From NCBI RefSeq assembly GCF_014203225.1, contig NZ_JACHIO010000001.1, forward strand, positions 434,001-498,000: DNA of 64,000 nt. Direction: 5' to 3'. Under the pieces are notes generated by a model. That model had not been told where the DNA came from, searched no databases, and saw nothing but the letters and a program-made list of their open reading frames with translations. Shown here piece by piece: positions 36,242 to 46,013 of this stretch. The DNA comes from Granulicella mallensis (GTDB lineage Bacteria; Acidobacteriota; Terriglobia; Terriglobales; Acidobacteriaceae). The translations under genes and the position numbers were made by a program. How positions within the stretch are numbered: position 1 is the first letter of the stretch; each line of letters starts with the position of its first letter.

Positions 36242-36286
36242 CTTTTGTTCTTCTCTCTGTCGGACTGACAGAGAGAAGAACAAAAG
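36242..36286. terminator. 20-bp perfect hairpin after RNase J
   Basis: CTTTTGTTCTTCTCTCTGTC (36242-36261) pairs fully with 36267-36286 around a 5-base loop. The A/T-rich ends would work as a terminator in either direction. Confidence 0.7.
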
Positions 36287-36365
36287 AAATCATTCCCACA
36301 ATGCAAGAGTTCACGGAGCAGGGTTATCCTACTCGCGTGCTACTGCGCCCTGGTGGAAATCCTTC

Positions 36366-36854
36366 ATGCTCAAGCCCCGACTTGCCATCCTTGTCTCCGT
36401 TTGCCTCTTGTCCGCAGCAACCTGCCTCTGGGCGACGACGCGGAAGGCCGGTCTGTGGGAACTGACCACGACCATGACCTGGCAGCAGTCTCCGCTTCCC
36501 GCTGGCATCATCCCTCCCGGCGGAGAGCCGCACACCACGCTGGTCTGCCTGACCCAGCAGCAGCTGGATAAATACGGTTCCGTCCTCCCCCAGGTAGCCG
36601 GTTGCCAGATATCGAATGTCGTCGCCAAAGCGAATAGCGTGACGGCGGATATGGTCTGCTCCGGCAAGATGAGCGGTAAGGGAACCCTGGAGTCCTCCTG
36701 GAGCGACGACAGCCATGCCACGGGCACGGTCCACTTCCTCGGATCGATTCAAGTCGGCGCAGACAGTAAGACCATCGAGTGGACCAACCACTCGTCCTCG
36801 GTCTTCAAAAGTGCCGACTGCGGTGCGGTAAAGCCCACCCCTCCGGCTCAATAG
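36366..36854 (+). CDS. Secreted DUF3617-like protein
   Basis: A 162-residue protein with a signal peptide (1-23) directly followed by RKAGLWELTTTM, the usual start of DUF3617 proteins. Four cysteines in the mature part (LVCLTQ, VAGCQIS, DMVCSGK, SADCGAV) fit two disulfides. The function is unknown; the family is exported and common in Acidobacteria and Proteobacteria. Confidence 0.8.
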   Translation: MLKPRLAILVSVCLLSAATCLWATTRKAGLWELTTTMTWQQSPLPAGIIPPGGEPHTTLVCLTQQQLDKYGSVLPQVAGCQISNVVAKANSVTADMVCSGKMSGKGTLESSWSDDSHATGTVHFLGSIQVGADSKTIEWTNHSSSVFKSADCGAVKPTPPAQ

Positions 36855-36921
36855 AGCAGCCTTTCTTTCTGTTCGCAGATCGTATCTAACCAATCGACGA
36901 CTACGCTTTTGTTGTTGTCTC

Positions 36922-37454
36922 TGAGATAGGCCCGGGCTTTAGCCCTGGGACGAGCTTTCTCCTCCTTGGCATTTCTGCTTGCGGAGAGGAGAGCCTATCC
37001 CAGGGGCTAAGTAGTGTCTGACAAATCGAAGATAGTAGTTTAGGGCGAAACCAAGCTCGCTACGCGCATAGCTTTTATTTTGGGTCTCCCCACAGAAGCG
37101 TCATCCTGAGCGGAGCGTCCCGGCTTTTGGGGACGCGTCCGTTCGACTACGCTCAGGACCGAAGGACCCCGAAGGTTGACCTCTTGCCTATGCCCTTTGG
37201 AGCTTTTCTACCTCGAGCGTTCGAGCCTGGACTTTCGTGCTGGAAAAGGTTCCGGCCTCCTGGGTGAGATCAAGTCCTTCGGGGTCCTTCGACTCCGCAC
37301 CTCGCAAAAAACGCGAGGCGCTACGCTCAGGATGACGTCTCTGTAGAGGAACAAAATATCTGATTCGTTGTTGTCCCCGATTCGTCAGACACGACCTAAA
37401 GCCCTATCTATCGGCCGCCCAGTCATGTCCGGGCTAAAGCCCGAACCTATCTCA
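36922..37454. repeat. Three concentric inverted repeats in the gene-free region before the TonB receptor
   Basis: Outer arms (36922-36945 and 37431-37454) match at 22 of 24 bases, with core GGGCTTTAGCCC. Middle arms TGTCTGACAAATCG (37015-37028) and CGATTCGTCAGACA (37378-37391) differ at one base. Inner arms CGTCATCCTGAGCG (37099-37112) and CGCTCAGGATGACG (37324-37337) belong to family B. A shorter pair, TTAGCCCTGGGA/TCCCAGGGGCTAA, lies within the left part. No gene is seen in 36855-37817. Confidence 0.85.
37161..37291 (+). repeat. 131-bp direct repeat, left copy
   Basis: Compared by eye with 41759-41889: same length, 7 differences, same orientation, including GGTTGACCTCTTGCCTATGC and GGTGAGATCAAGTCCTTCGG. 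The two copies bracket the 1237-residue TonB receptor gene. Confidence 0.9.
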
Positions 37455-37817
37455 CAAGCACCAGCGAAGATAAAGCTGGTATCTCGCATTGCCATGAGGT
37501 CTTCAGGCAACCCGTTGCGCCCATAAAAACTCTATCGAAGTGAAACAGCCATGAACGTTCCCATTTCTTCGCTGAGGGATAACCGTCTGTTTTGCGGATG
37601 ATTGCCTACAAATAACCATATTTTGCGCAATTCCATGCTCGGAACATGCCCAAATATGAATTTAACGAAAATGGCATGTATATTGCATGTTAACGATCAT
37701 CCCAGGTGGGCTGTTCTTCTTCTGAAGAGACGGCAATCCAGCTCACTGGACCCACACTCACAACGATTTCTGCCAGTGTTACGAGTTTTGTCCACCCATA
37801 CCTTCTTAAGGAGCTCC

Positions 37818-40800
37818 ATGCGTCGAAGCTTTATAGGATCCGTACTCCTGTTCATACTTTTTGCAGTGCCCGCAATCATCTATGCGCAGACAACTGCCTC
37901 AGTAAATGGTACCGTTACCGACCCGTCGGATGCAGTCATTCCCGGTGCCACGGTTGTTCTCTCCAAGGCTTCGACCGGTGTTCGCTACGAGGTCAAGTCG
38001 GATTCGGCTGGCTCCTATCACTTCGCGAGCGTTCCCCCGGGCCCCGGGTATTCGTTGGAGTTCAGCGCTCCGGGCTTCTCCCCGTTCAAGATCAACGATA
38101 TCTATGTAAACGTTGCAAACTCTCGTACGCAGAACGCAAAGCTGACTGTCGGCATCTCGACGGTGGAAGTGCAGGTCACCGATTCATCAGACGTGACGCT
38201 CAACACGACCGACGCCAGCATCGGCAACAACTTCCAGGTATCGAAGTTGCAGGATCTGCCCGTGTATGACCGCAGCACGCCAAGCGTGCTCTTTAGCCTG
38301 CAGCCCGGCATTACTTCAAGCGGTGCCACCACCGGCGCACGCACCGACCAAAACAATGTTACGGTCGACGGCCTGGACGTAAACGATGTTTCCAACGGCA
38401 CCTTCGCCTCAATCACGGGCAACGCCCCGGTCGACTCGATCCAGGAGTTCCGCGGTACCACCGGCGGTTTCACCGCGGACAATGGTCCGGGCGGTGGCGG
38501 TCAGTTCCAACTCATCACCCGCAGCGGCTCGAACCAGTGGCACGGCAACATCAATGAGTATCATCGAGACAACTCCACCACGGCGAATAACTGGTTCGAT
38601 GCCAATGAGGGTGTTCCTCAGCCGGAGCTGGTCCAAAACCAGTTCGGCGGTGCCGTGGGCGGCCCGATCCTGCACGATAAGCTTTTCTTCTTCTTCAATT
38701 TTCTGGACTCGCGCATCGCGCAGCAGGCAACGGTAGAGCGTACGGTTCCTCTTCCCTCCTTAGCTGCGGGCACCATCTCCTACATCAACAACAATACGGA
38801 CTGCACTGACTCTTCTCGACAGAACACCGCCGCGAACTGCATCTCTTCTCTTACCCCTGCCCAGGTGCAGCAGATCGATCCGGCCCATGTGGGAGAAAGT
38901 CCGCAGATCCTTGCCCTCTTCCAAAACCGCTATCCGGCACCAAACGATCTGAGCCACGGCGACGGAGTGAACACTGCAGGCTTCCGTTTTAATTCGCCGG
39001 AGCCCGACAATCTAACGAACTACACTGGGCGCGTTGACTATGCCTTTACCCCGCAGATCAAGTTCTTCGGTATCGGCAACGTCACTCGTCAAAACGCGGT
39101 ACAGTCAAACGGCTTGCAGCAGTTCCCTGGCGATCCTCCGTCACAGCAGTTCGTCGACCGCAGCTATAGGTATGCAGCCGGCATGGACTGGGAGATTAGC
39201 CAATCGAAGTTCAACCAGCTCACCTATGGAAGCACCGTGCAGGACTTTGACGACTCGCGACCCTCAAATGTCGAGGGGCTTTACCACGTCGATTTTTTCA
39301 ATGGTTTCACTCCCACGCTTGTGGACGATCCTTACTCCAACCCCTCGGGCGCGACTTCTCGTCACGTGATCATCTCGCAGGTGAATGACAACTTTACCTG
39401 GACCCTCGGACGTCACCAGCTGCAGCTGGGCGGCTACTTCAAGTGGATTCACTTCATGAACAGCACCACGAGTGGCTACGACACCTATAACATCGGTCTC
39501 GGCGGCCACCTCAGTGGCATTCCTCAGCTTGAACCGAAGAACATTCTGCCGGCGGATAGTACGGCATCGGAGGATTTCGACAACGCCTTTGTCTCTTCAC
39601 TGGGACGTCTTGCGAGCACCGCAGGCACCTTCAACTATGACGTCAACGGCAACGCACTGGCGCAACCTTCTTCCTCCATTCGCAAATGGGTCGACTACCA
39701 GACACAGTCCTATATCAGCGATAGCTGGAAGATCACCCCGCAAGTCACCATCAATGCCGGCTTGAACTACCAGTTCTTTACGGTGCCCTATGAGAGCCAG
39801 GGTCTTGAAACCATCCAGACCACGGGCTTCGACCAGTACTTTGATGCTCGCCTGAAGCAGAGTGCGGCCGGCATCTCGGGCAACAACGCGGTGCCGTTTA
39901 TTACCTACGTGCTAGGCGGCAAAAAGAACAACGGCCCGGGGTTCTACAAGTCAAACTTGCTGGACTTCGCTCCGCACGTGGCCTTCGCGTATACACCTGG
40001 CTTCGATCCATCCACTGTCTTCAACGCCAGCGCGAGCCTCGTCTATGACCGCACCGTCATCAACGCGATTCTGAATCAGCAGATTGAGTACTCCTATCTG
40101 TTCCAACAGAACGTCACCAATCAGAATGGCAATGTTAACGACCCAACCGGCTCCGTCGCCAACGACCCGCGCATCGCTTCTGCACCGACCGTAGCGGCCC
40201 CCCCTACCCCCAAGGCTCCCTTTCAACCCTGGGTCACCAACGGTGTTACCAATGGCCTGCAAGGAGGCCAATTCAACACCACGGTCGATCCCAACCTCAA
40301 GACGCCGTATTCCATCCTGCTCAGCTTTGGCATGCAGCACCAGTTCAAGGGTTCTACCGTGCTCAAGGTCAATTATGTCGGTCGCCTTGGCCGCAGGCTA
40401 CTGGCGCAGGGCGACGCCGCACAGCTGATCGACTTCCCCGATGCCGCATCGGGCCAGACGATGAACCAGGCCATGCAGAACATCGAGCGTGAAGTTCGTG
40501 CCGGAATGAGCGAGAAAAACCTGCCCGCGGAGCCCTGGTTCGAACATCAGCTCGCCAGCAACTTTAAGAGCAGCGGGTCGACAATCTACCCTAATAACAC
40601 CTCGGCTGCCGTTGCCTCCAATACAAATCTGGTCAGGGTTGGCGACTTCGGCGATTTCATCCAGGCGCTCTCTCCCTACCTGCAGCCCAACGTGGGTATG
40701 TCCGCCCAGTTTGGCGAAAATACCTTTTTCACGAATAAGGGCTTCTCCAGCTACAACGGTCTGCTCGTCACACTGCAGAAGAACCTGAGCCACGGTCTGC

Positions 40801-41531
40801 AGTTCGACGTGAACTATACCTGGTCGCACTCCATTGACAACACGTCAGAGGTCGCGAACGACGGTGCCGGTGACGGATACGGGTTTATCTGCGATCTCGT
40901 GCACCCGCGCGCGTGCCGTGGCAACTCTGACTTTGACACGACACATTACATCACCAGCGACGTTACCTACGCGCTGCCCTTCGGTCGCGGACGCAGCATC
41001 GGCGCTACTCTGCCGCGGTTTGCCGATGAACTGATCGGTGGCTGGAGTGTGAGTGGTATTCCTTCCTGGCACAGCGGACAGGCATGGTCACCGCTCTCGA
41101 ATGCCTTCGTCGCCGGCTTCGCAAACGATGCGCCGGCTATCTTCAATGGCGATAAGAACGCCATTAAACGTGGCATTCACAAGGGAGAGGATGGCTCGCC
41201 GAATGTCTTTGCTGATCCCACTGCAGCAGTGAATGCGTTCTCCGGGCCGCTCGGGCTTAGCATAGGAAGCCGCAACATCCTTCGTGGCCCCGAGTTCTTC
41301 AACATGGATGCAGGGCTGGCTAAGACCTTCGCGATCCTCCCGTCCAGGAACATCAATTTCAAGTTCCGTGCTGACGCCTTCAATGTCTTGAATCATCCCA
41401 ACTTTGACGATCTTGACTATGGAAGCTATAGCGGGCAAACCACCATCACCGCTACGAGCAACTTCGGTCAGCTCACCGCAACCAACGGAAACCCTCGCGT
41501 GCTGCAGCTTTCAGGCCGCATCGAATTCTAA
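37818..41531 (+). CDS. TonB-dependent receptor, Oar-like, with carboxypeptidase-regulatory N-terminus
   Basis: A 1237-residue outer-membrane protein. The frame opens at 37602, but ATG 37818 has an AAGGAG site and begins a clear signal peptide (MRRSFIGSVLLFILF to IYAQ, about 1-24). A carboxypeptidase-regulatory beta-sandwich follows (about 26-110: NGTVTDPSDAVIPGATVVLS). The plug has VDGLDVNDV and GGGGQFQLITRSGSNQWHG, and a ~22-strand barrel ends in LQLSGRIEF with a terminal Phe. This type dominates Acidobacteria and is thought to import plant-polymer products; the ligand is unknown. Flanking direct repeats and a terminator isolate it. Confidence 0.92.
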   Translation: MRRSFIGSVLLFILFAVPAIIYAQTTASVNGTVTDPSDAVIPGATVVLSKASTGVRYEVKSDSAGSYHFASVPPGPGYSLEFSAPGFSPFKINDIYVNVANSRTQNAKLTVGISTVEVQVTDSSDVTLNTTDASIGNNFQVSKLQDLPVYDRSTPSVLFSLQPGITSSGATTGARTDQNNVTVDGLDVNDVSNGTFASITGNAPVDSIQEFRGTTGGFTADNGPGGGGQFQLITRSGSNQWHGNINEYHRDNSTTANNWFDANEGVPQPELVQNQFGGAVGGPILHDKLFFFFNFLDSRIAQQATVERTVPLPSLAAGTISYINNNTDCTDSSRQNTAANCISSLTPAQVQQIDPAHVGESPQILALFQNRYPAPNDLSHGDGVNTAGFRFNSPEPDNLTNYTGRVDYAFTPQIKFFGIGNVTRQNAVQSNGLQQFPGDPPSQQFVDRSYRYAAGMDWEISQSKFNQLTYGSTVQDFDDSRPSNVEGLYHVDFFNGFTPTLVDDPYSNPSGATSRHVIISQVNDNFTWTLGRHQLQLGGYFKWIHFMNSTTSGYDTYNIGLGGHLSGIPQLEPKNILPADSTASEDFDNAFVSSLGRLASTAGTFNYDVNGNALAQPSSSIRKWVDYQTQSYISDSWKITPQVTINAGLNYQFFTVPYESQGLETIQTTGFDQYFDARLKQSAAGISGNNAVPFITYVLGGKKNNGPGFYKSNLLDFAPHVAFAYTPGFDPSTVFNASASLVYDRTVINAILNQQIEYSYLFQQNVTNQNGNVNDPTGSVANDPRIASAPTVAAPPTPKAPFQPWVTNGVTNGLQGGQFNTTVDPNLKTPYSILLSFGMQHQFKGSTVLKVNYVGRLGRRLLAQGDAAQLIDFPDAASGQTMNQAMQNIEREVRAGMSEKNLPAEPWFEHQLASNFKSSGSTIYPNNTSAAVASNTNLVRVGDFGDFIQALSPYLQPNVGMSAQFGENTFFTNKGFSSYNGLLVTLQKNLSHGLQFDVNYTWSHSIDNTSEVANDGAGDGYGFICDLVHPRACRGNSDFDTTHYITSDVTYALPFGRGRSIGATLPRFADELIGGWSVSGIPSWHSGQAWSPLSNAFVAGFANDAPAIFNGDKNAIKRGIHKGEDGSPNVFADPTAAVNAFSGPLGLSIGSRNILRGPEFFNMDAGLAKTFAILPSRNINFKFRADAFNVLNHPNFDDLDYGSYSGQTTITATSNFGQLTATNGNPRVLQLSGRIEF

Positions 41532-41556
41532 CCAGCTGTTCGGAAGCTGAAACACA

Positions 41557-41600
41557 GCCTGTATCTCACTCCCAACGGAGTGAGATACAGGCCTTTTTTT
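41557..41600 (+). terminator. Strong rho-independent terminator of the TonB receptor gene
   Basis: GCCTGTATCTCACTCC pairs perfectly with GGAGTGAGATACAGGC around loop CAAC, followed by a run of eight Ts. Confidence 0.93.
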
Positions 41601-41758
41601 TGTCAGTGAGATCGCGATGGAATAAAACAAATGACAGTTTGCTAAGCCAACAGAGCAATCCTTGCGCCGACCTATCTTACGAGGGTATCGAAGCAGGACA
41701 TCCATGAAGGTTTGCCTTCAATCAATGGATACCGTTCAGGACCAGGGGACGTGGAGTC

Positions 41759-41889
41759 GAAGGACCCCGAGGGTTGACCTCTTGCCTATGCCCTTTGGAG
41801 CTTTTCTACCCCGAGCGCTCGAGCCTGAACTCTCGTGCTGGAAAAGGTCCCGGCATCCTGGGTGAGATCAAGTCCTTCGGGGTCCTTCG
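41759..41889 (+). repeat. 131-bp direct repeat, right copy
   Basis: Partner of 37161-37291. To its right, GGTCCTGAGCGTAGTCGAAC is an inverted version of the sequence left of the left copy. Further right both copies again share GGAACAAAATA and TGATTCG. With the terminator it fills the ~440 bp after the TonB receptor, and no gene is seen there. Confidence 0.9.
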
Positions 41890-41967
41890 GTCCTGAGCGT
41901 AGTCGAACGGACGCGCAGGATGACGTTCCTGTGGGGGAACAAAATACGTGATTCGGCGTTCACACGC

Positions 41968-42519
41968 CTAGTTTTTCGCGGCGGGGCTACTCGACTTTGG
42001 AGTGGCAGCATCCATCTGCTTCACCATGTCATCCATCAAGGCTTTTATCTTTGGCTGGACATCGACCATGCGCGACTGTGTAAGCTGCATCGCAGAAGAC
42101 ATCAGTTGCGGCATCTTGTTCAGCACAGCCTGTCCCGTCGGAGATTTATAGAACGCGACCATTCCGTCGATCTCTTCTTCTGTAAAGTTCTGCGCATAAA
42201 GAGTTACGAACTGCGGCTCCATGGCCTTCCAGCCCATGCTGTCGATCACGATCTGCAAGGCCTTCGCCTGATAATCCGTCTCTATCTTCTTCTGCTCCGG
42301 CGTCATCGAATCGGCCCCGGGCTGCTGCATCGCCTGCTCGGTCTGCCCCTTTATCGCCTCCAGCATCTGGTCCATCATGCGATCCATGTGCATGACGCTG
42401 ACGAGCTCTTCCACCTTCGCACGCTTGGATGCCTCATCGGCACGCGCACAGGGGGCCACGGCCAGGGCCAGCACCAGGGCTGCAACCCAGCGCTGCATCG
42501 AACTCTTCTTGATTCTCAC
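41968..42519 (-). CDS. Secreted DUF2059 protein
   Basis: A 183-residue protein with a signal peptide (about 1-27, ending CARA). The DUF2059 signature region is NFTEEEIDGMVAFYKSPTGQ (about 115-134), embedded in an all-helical body. Start is GTG 42519; an AGGAG 9 bases upstream overlaps the OPT stop, so it is translated right after the transporter. The function of DUF2059 is unknown. Confidence 0.87.
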   Translation of the reverse strand: MRIKKSSMQRWVAALVLALAVAPCARADEASKRAKVEELVSVMHMDRMMDQMLEAIKGQTEQAMQQPGADSMTPEQKKIETDYQAKALQIVIDSMGWKAMEPQFVTLYAQNFTEEEIDGMVAFYKSPTGQAVLNKMPQLMSSAMQLTQSRMVDVQPKIKALMDDMVKQMDAATPKSSSPAAKN

Positions 42520-42522
42520 GAT

Positions 42523-44754
42523 TTACTGCTCCTTATTTCCCAGCGGTTTGCGTGCGAAGTAGTAGAGGCTGAAAGCCAGCAGCGCAAACGCCACGCAACT
42601 GACCCAGTCCCTGTAGAGCGGATTGGTCGTGCTGAAATGCGGCGTCGGACGATGCGTCACAAACTCTTCCAACAGCTTCAGCCCCACACCGGCCAGACCC
42701 ATAATGCCACCGGCCGCAATCAGTCCTGAGGCCAGCAGGCTTCCGGACGAGACCTCATTCTCGGCTTCGCTCTTCTCCCCTTCGCCGGCCTTCGCCGCCG
42801 CCCGATCCACCAGCCAGCGCACGACGCCGCCACAGAAGATCGCCAGCGTAGTGCCGATGGAAAGATACGCTCCCACGGCAAAGGTAAGCGACCGTATTCC
42901 GAGCAATTCGATGCCTATGACCAGGGCCACTCCCAGCAGCACCAGGCTCCACGGCAGCTTACGGCTCAGGATGCCGTTGATGACCGTCGCCATCAGACGT
43001 CCCTGGGGCGCCGCAACCTCCTCGCTCCCGATGCCCTGTACCCACTGGATCTCAATCTGCTTCGTCGCGGGATTGTAGAGATACTTGCCATCCTCCAGCG
43101 TCGACGACCCGATGGAGTTGAGCAACTCATACTGCTTGCCGTTCGAAACGGAGCCACCCGTTCCCTTCGCCTTCGATCCCCACGGCGTCAGGCTGAAGGT
43201 ATCGCGCTTGAAGGCTCCCTGGTCCTGCACGCCATCCGGCAGTGTAGCCAACGTCATGGCACGCGGCTGCGGCAGCTTCTGGAAGCTCTCGAATCCATTA
43301 TTCATCGCGGTAAGCGTCGGGCCAATGGCGAAGACCGAGACGATCACCCCTACCATCACCGCAAGCTGCTGCTTCCAGGGAGTCGCGCCGATCAGATAAC
43401 CCGTCTTCAAATCCTGGGATGTATCGCCCGCGTTCGAAGCGGCAACGCACACCATGCCGCCGATCGTAATCGCCAGCGCGCCAAACGCCGGAGCCGTCCA
43501 CCCTTTCACCAGGAAGATCGCAGCCGTAGCCATCAGGGTAGCAATCGTCATGCCCGACACCGGACTCGCGCTTGACCCCACGATGCCCACAATGCGCGCG
43601 CTCACCGTCACAAACAGGAAGCCGAACACGATCACCAGCAGCGAGGCCGCAATATTCGCCAGCCAACCCACCTGGGCTCCGGGAACGGGCTTGAACTGAA
43701 GGAACAGAAACATCAACACGATCAACAGAACGCTGCCGCCGACCACCACACTCATCGGCATGTCGCGTTCCGTACGGCTTTCCGTCTCTACCTCCGCAGT
43801 CTTGCTCTTCCCCATCTTCGCGAAACCGGAGGTCAGAGCCCCGAGGATCGTCGGCGCCGTGCGCAGCAATGTAATCAGACCGCTCGCCGCCACCGCACCC
43901 GCGCCCATGGGCCGCACATAGGTCTTCCACAAATCACTGGGGCTCATCATGCTGATCGGCACGGTGCCCGGATATAGAGGTCCACTCAGGTGCTTGCCGA
44001 AGAAGACGATCGCGGGCATCAGCACCAACCAGGAAAAGACGCCGCCCGCCAGCATAATGGCCGACACACGAATCCCGATGATGTACCCCACGCCCAGGTA
44101 CTCCGGCGTAACGTCCGCGCGGAGTGCCGCACCCTTTAAAATCTGCTGCCCGTTGGGATCGAAGTTCGGTTGATAGTTAGGGGTGCCTGGAAACAGCCCC
44201 AACAGGTTCTCATTCTGGAAGAGCGTATAGAGCCCACCCAATCCCAGCCCCAGAAACACCCGGCTGGCGAACGACCCGCCGCGCTCTCCTGCCTGCAACA
44301 CGTCCGCGCAGGCGGTGCCCTCGGGATAGACCAGCGTTCCATGCTCCTCGACGATCAACTGCCGCCGCAGTGGGATCATGAACAGTACGCCCAGCCAGCC
44401 GCCAAACAGCGCCAGCGCGAAGATGCGTGAGGCCTCCAGGTCGAACCCCAGGAAGATCAGCGCCGGAAGCGTAAAGATCACGCCCGAGGCGATCGACTGA
44501 CCGGCATTGCCGGTCGTCTGCACAATATTGTTTTCCAGAATCGACGCCCTGCCGAAGACCCGCAGGATCGAGATCGACAGCACCGAAATCGGGATACTCG
44601 CCGCCACGGTCAGACCGGCCCGCAGGCCGACATAAACAGTGACCGCGCCAAAGATGACGCCAAAGATCGAACCGAGCAGCAACGCCCGGAATGACAGCTC
44701 CTTCCGATTTTCAGAAGCGGGCACAAAGGGGCGGAAGGTTGAGGGTACAGCCAT
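42523..44754 (-). CDS. OPT family oligopeptide transporter
   Basis: A 743-residue inner-membrane transporter with about 15 membrane segments. It opens with ELSFRALLLGSIFGVIFGAV, and GTLVYPEGTACADVLQAGE is characteristic of the prokaryotic OPT branch (YPEGxAxAxVL). A soluble loop of about 130 residues lies near 485-600. Members take up peptides or metal-chelate complexes. It is followed 3 bp later by the DUF2059 gene. Confidence 0.92.
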   Translation of the reverse strand: MAVPSTFRPFVPASENRKELSFRALLLGSIFGVIFGAVTVYVGLRAGLTVAASIPISVLSISILRVFGRASILENNIVQTTGNAGQSIASGVIFTLPALIFLGFDLEASRIFALALFGGWLGVLFMIPLRRQLIVEEHGTLVYPEGTACADVLQAGERGGSFASRVFLGLGLGGLYTLFQNENLLGLFPGTPNYQPNFDPNGQQILKGAALRADVTPEYLGVGYIIGIRVSAIMLAGGVFSWLVLMPAIVFFGKHLSGPLYPGTVPISMMSPSDLWKTYVRPMGAGAVAASGLITLLRTAPTILGALTSGFAKMGKSKTAEVETESRTERDMPMSVVVGGSVLLIVLMFLFLQFKPVPGAQVGWLANIAASLLVIVFGFLFVTVSARIVGIVGSSASPVSGMTIATLMATAAIFLVKGWTAPAFGALAITIGGMVCVAASNAGDTSQDLKTGYLIGATPWKQQLAVMVGVIVSVFAIGPTLTAMNNGFESFQKLPQPRAMTLATLPDGVQDQGAFKRDTFSLTPWGSKAKGTGGSVSNGKQYELLNSIGSSTLEDGKYLYNPATKQIEIQWVQGIGSEEVAAPQGRLMATVINGILSRKLPWSLVLLGVALVIGIELLGIRSLTFAVGAYLSIGTTLAIFCGGVVRWLVDRAAAKAGEGEKSEAENEVSSGSLLASGLIAAGGIMGLAGVGLKLLEEFVTHRPTPHFSTTNPLYRDWVSCVAFALLAFSLYYFARKPLGNKEQ

Positions 44755-44842
44755 CAGACAGGGTCTCCCAAAGGTAAAACAGAGTTAGCAGCGTTGGATG
44801 GGAGTGTATCAGCGTGGCTTGACTGCTTGCTTGGACGAGCAG

Positions 44843-45772
44843 CTACCCGGCGATCTTCAGCGTCCGTCCATGCCGGCAGACGATCGCCAGCCGTTCCGAG
44901 CCCAGAATCTTCTTGGCCTGTCCACGGGCATGGCTGGCCCAGGGACCGGAGGGGTCCAGCCGGACATACGTTGTCCAATGCCGCAACGCCCGCCGCGGCT
45001 CCTTGACCCGTTCATAGGCCAGCGCGAGGTTGTAGTGCGCGTCGGCATACTGGGGCACGAGTTCCACGGCTCGCTCGTAGGCTGTAATAGCCTCGGCCAG
45101 GCGCTGCTGCTCATCCAGCACATTGCCAAGGTCGAAGAAAGCCAGCGCGTACTCGGGATCAGCTTCGGTCGCCCGGCGGTAGAAGGCCTCTGCCGCCTCA
45201 TAGTCGCGCGCGTTGTAGCGGATGGTGCCCAGGTTGATCGCCGCCGCCGCATGGTTTGGCTGCATCTCAAGAATCGTCTCGTAGAGCACCTTGGCATCGC
45301 CCAGCGTCTCGCCGCGCTCTTCCAGACGCACCGCGCGCAGAAACATATCCTGTACTTCATTGGAAAGCCGCGAAGGCGCCTGTCCGTTTGCGCGGACGAT
45401 AAGCATCCCCGCACAGGGAGTCAGCTCAAAATCGAACGCCATCTGGCGCGTCACGGGATTGACCAGCGCTCCCCACTGCCGGAATGCTACCCCCGATCCT
45501 GAGCGTACCGCCGCAAACTCCTGCAGAGGATTGGCCATACCGGCGACCTTCTGCATCGCGTCCACCGACCGCCGGATACTCTTCACGGAGATGCGGGTTG
45601 CGGTCAGATCGCGCAGCTTGCGCAACTGTACGAGTTCGTCAAAAGAGTAATTGTCTGAAGAGGCCACCAGTCCGGCGCGCTCCCAGGTGGCAAGCTGGCG
45701 GGCTGGTAAGCGGAGGATGCGCAGAACGTCTTCTCGGCAGTATCGGCTCACGGCGCTCGTCTCTCGGTACAA
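44843..45772 (-). CDS. MerR-type helix-turn-helix protein fused to TPR repeats
   Basis: A 309-residue protein. The N-terminus (SRYCREDVLRILRLPARQLATWE split from RAGLVASSDNYSFDELVQL, about 9-75) matches a MerR-like DNA-binding domain. A linker is followed by at least three TPR units (about 145-260), such as AAAINLGTIRYNARDYEAAE and ALAFFDLGNVLDEQQRLAEA. This would join promoter recognition with protein-protein contact. The start given is TTG; GTG 45751 is an alternative that keeps the whole HTH. Confidence 0.78.
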   Translation of the reverse strand: MYRETSAVSRYCREDVLRILRLPARQLATWERAGLVASSDNYSFDELVQLRKLRDLTATRISVKSIRRSVDAMQKVAGMANPLQEFAAVRSGSGVAFRQWGALVNPVTRQMAFDFELTPCAGMLIVRANGQAPSRLSNEVQDMFLRAVRLEERGETLGDAKVLYETILEMQPNHAAAAINLGTIRYNARDYEAAEAFYRRATEADPEYALAFFDLGNVLDEQQRLAEAITAYERAVELVPQYADAHYNLALAYERVKEPRRALRHWTTYVRLDPSGPWASHARGQAKKILGSERLAIVCRHGRTLKIAG

Positions 45773-45905
45773 GGCTGCCGCCCCACGCGGCTAGACTCTG
45801 ATGCGAGTATGCGGGCCAACCCTCCGTCATTCAAGGGGGTTGTGAGGCTATACAGAAGATTTCAGTGGATATCTAGAACCAAAACAGGTTCAGGAGGGCA
45901 AAAAG

Positions 45906-46013
45906 TGGAGCCGGCGAGCGAACTTGAACCGCTGACCTGCTCATTACGCAACGGCCGGGTCTTGCCTAAGTTGTTGTGGCGTATAGAACATGACAGGTGG
46001 TTTTAAGGTGTTT
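45906..46013 (-). repeat. tRNA-Thr(CGU) 3' fragment plus conserved extension, att-like site 1
   Basis: Read on the minus strand, the first ~47 bases are the end of a tRNA. The anticodon loop is TGCGTAA (anticodon CGT), the T-arm is AGCGG-TTCAAGT-TCGCT, and the acceptor 3' strand ends CCGGCTCCA. The 5' half is missing. Homology to 62081-62190 begins exactly at the CCA end and continues about 60 bases past the tRNA part. The rest of 45773-46250 holds no clear gene. Confidence 0.75.

Noticed and set aside
36855-37454. CRISPR-like array in the repeat-rich gap before the TonB receptor
   Set aside because: The repeats are inverted and nested, not evenly spaced direct repeats with unique spacers, and no cas gene is nearby.
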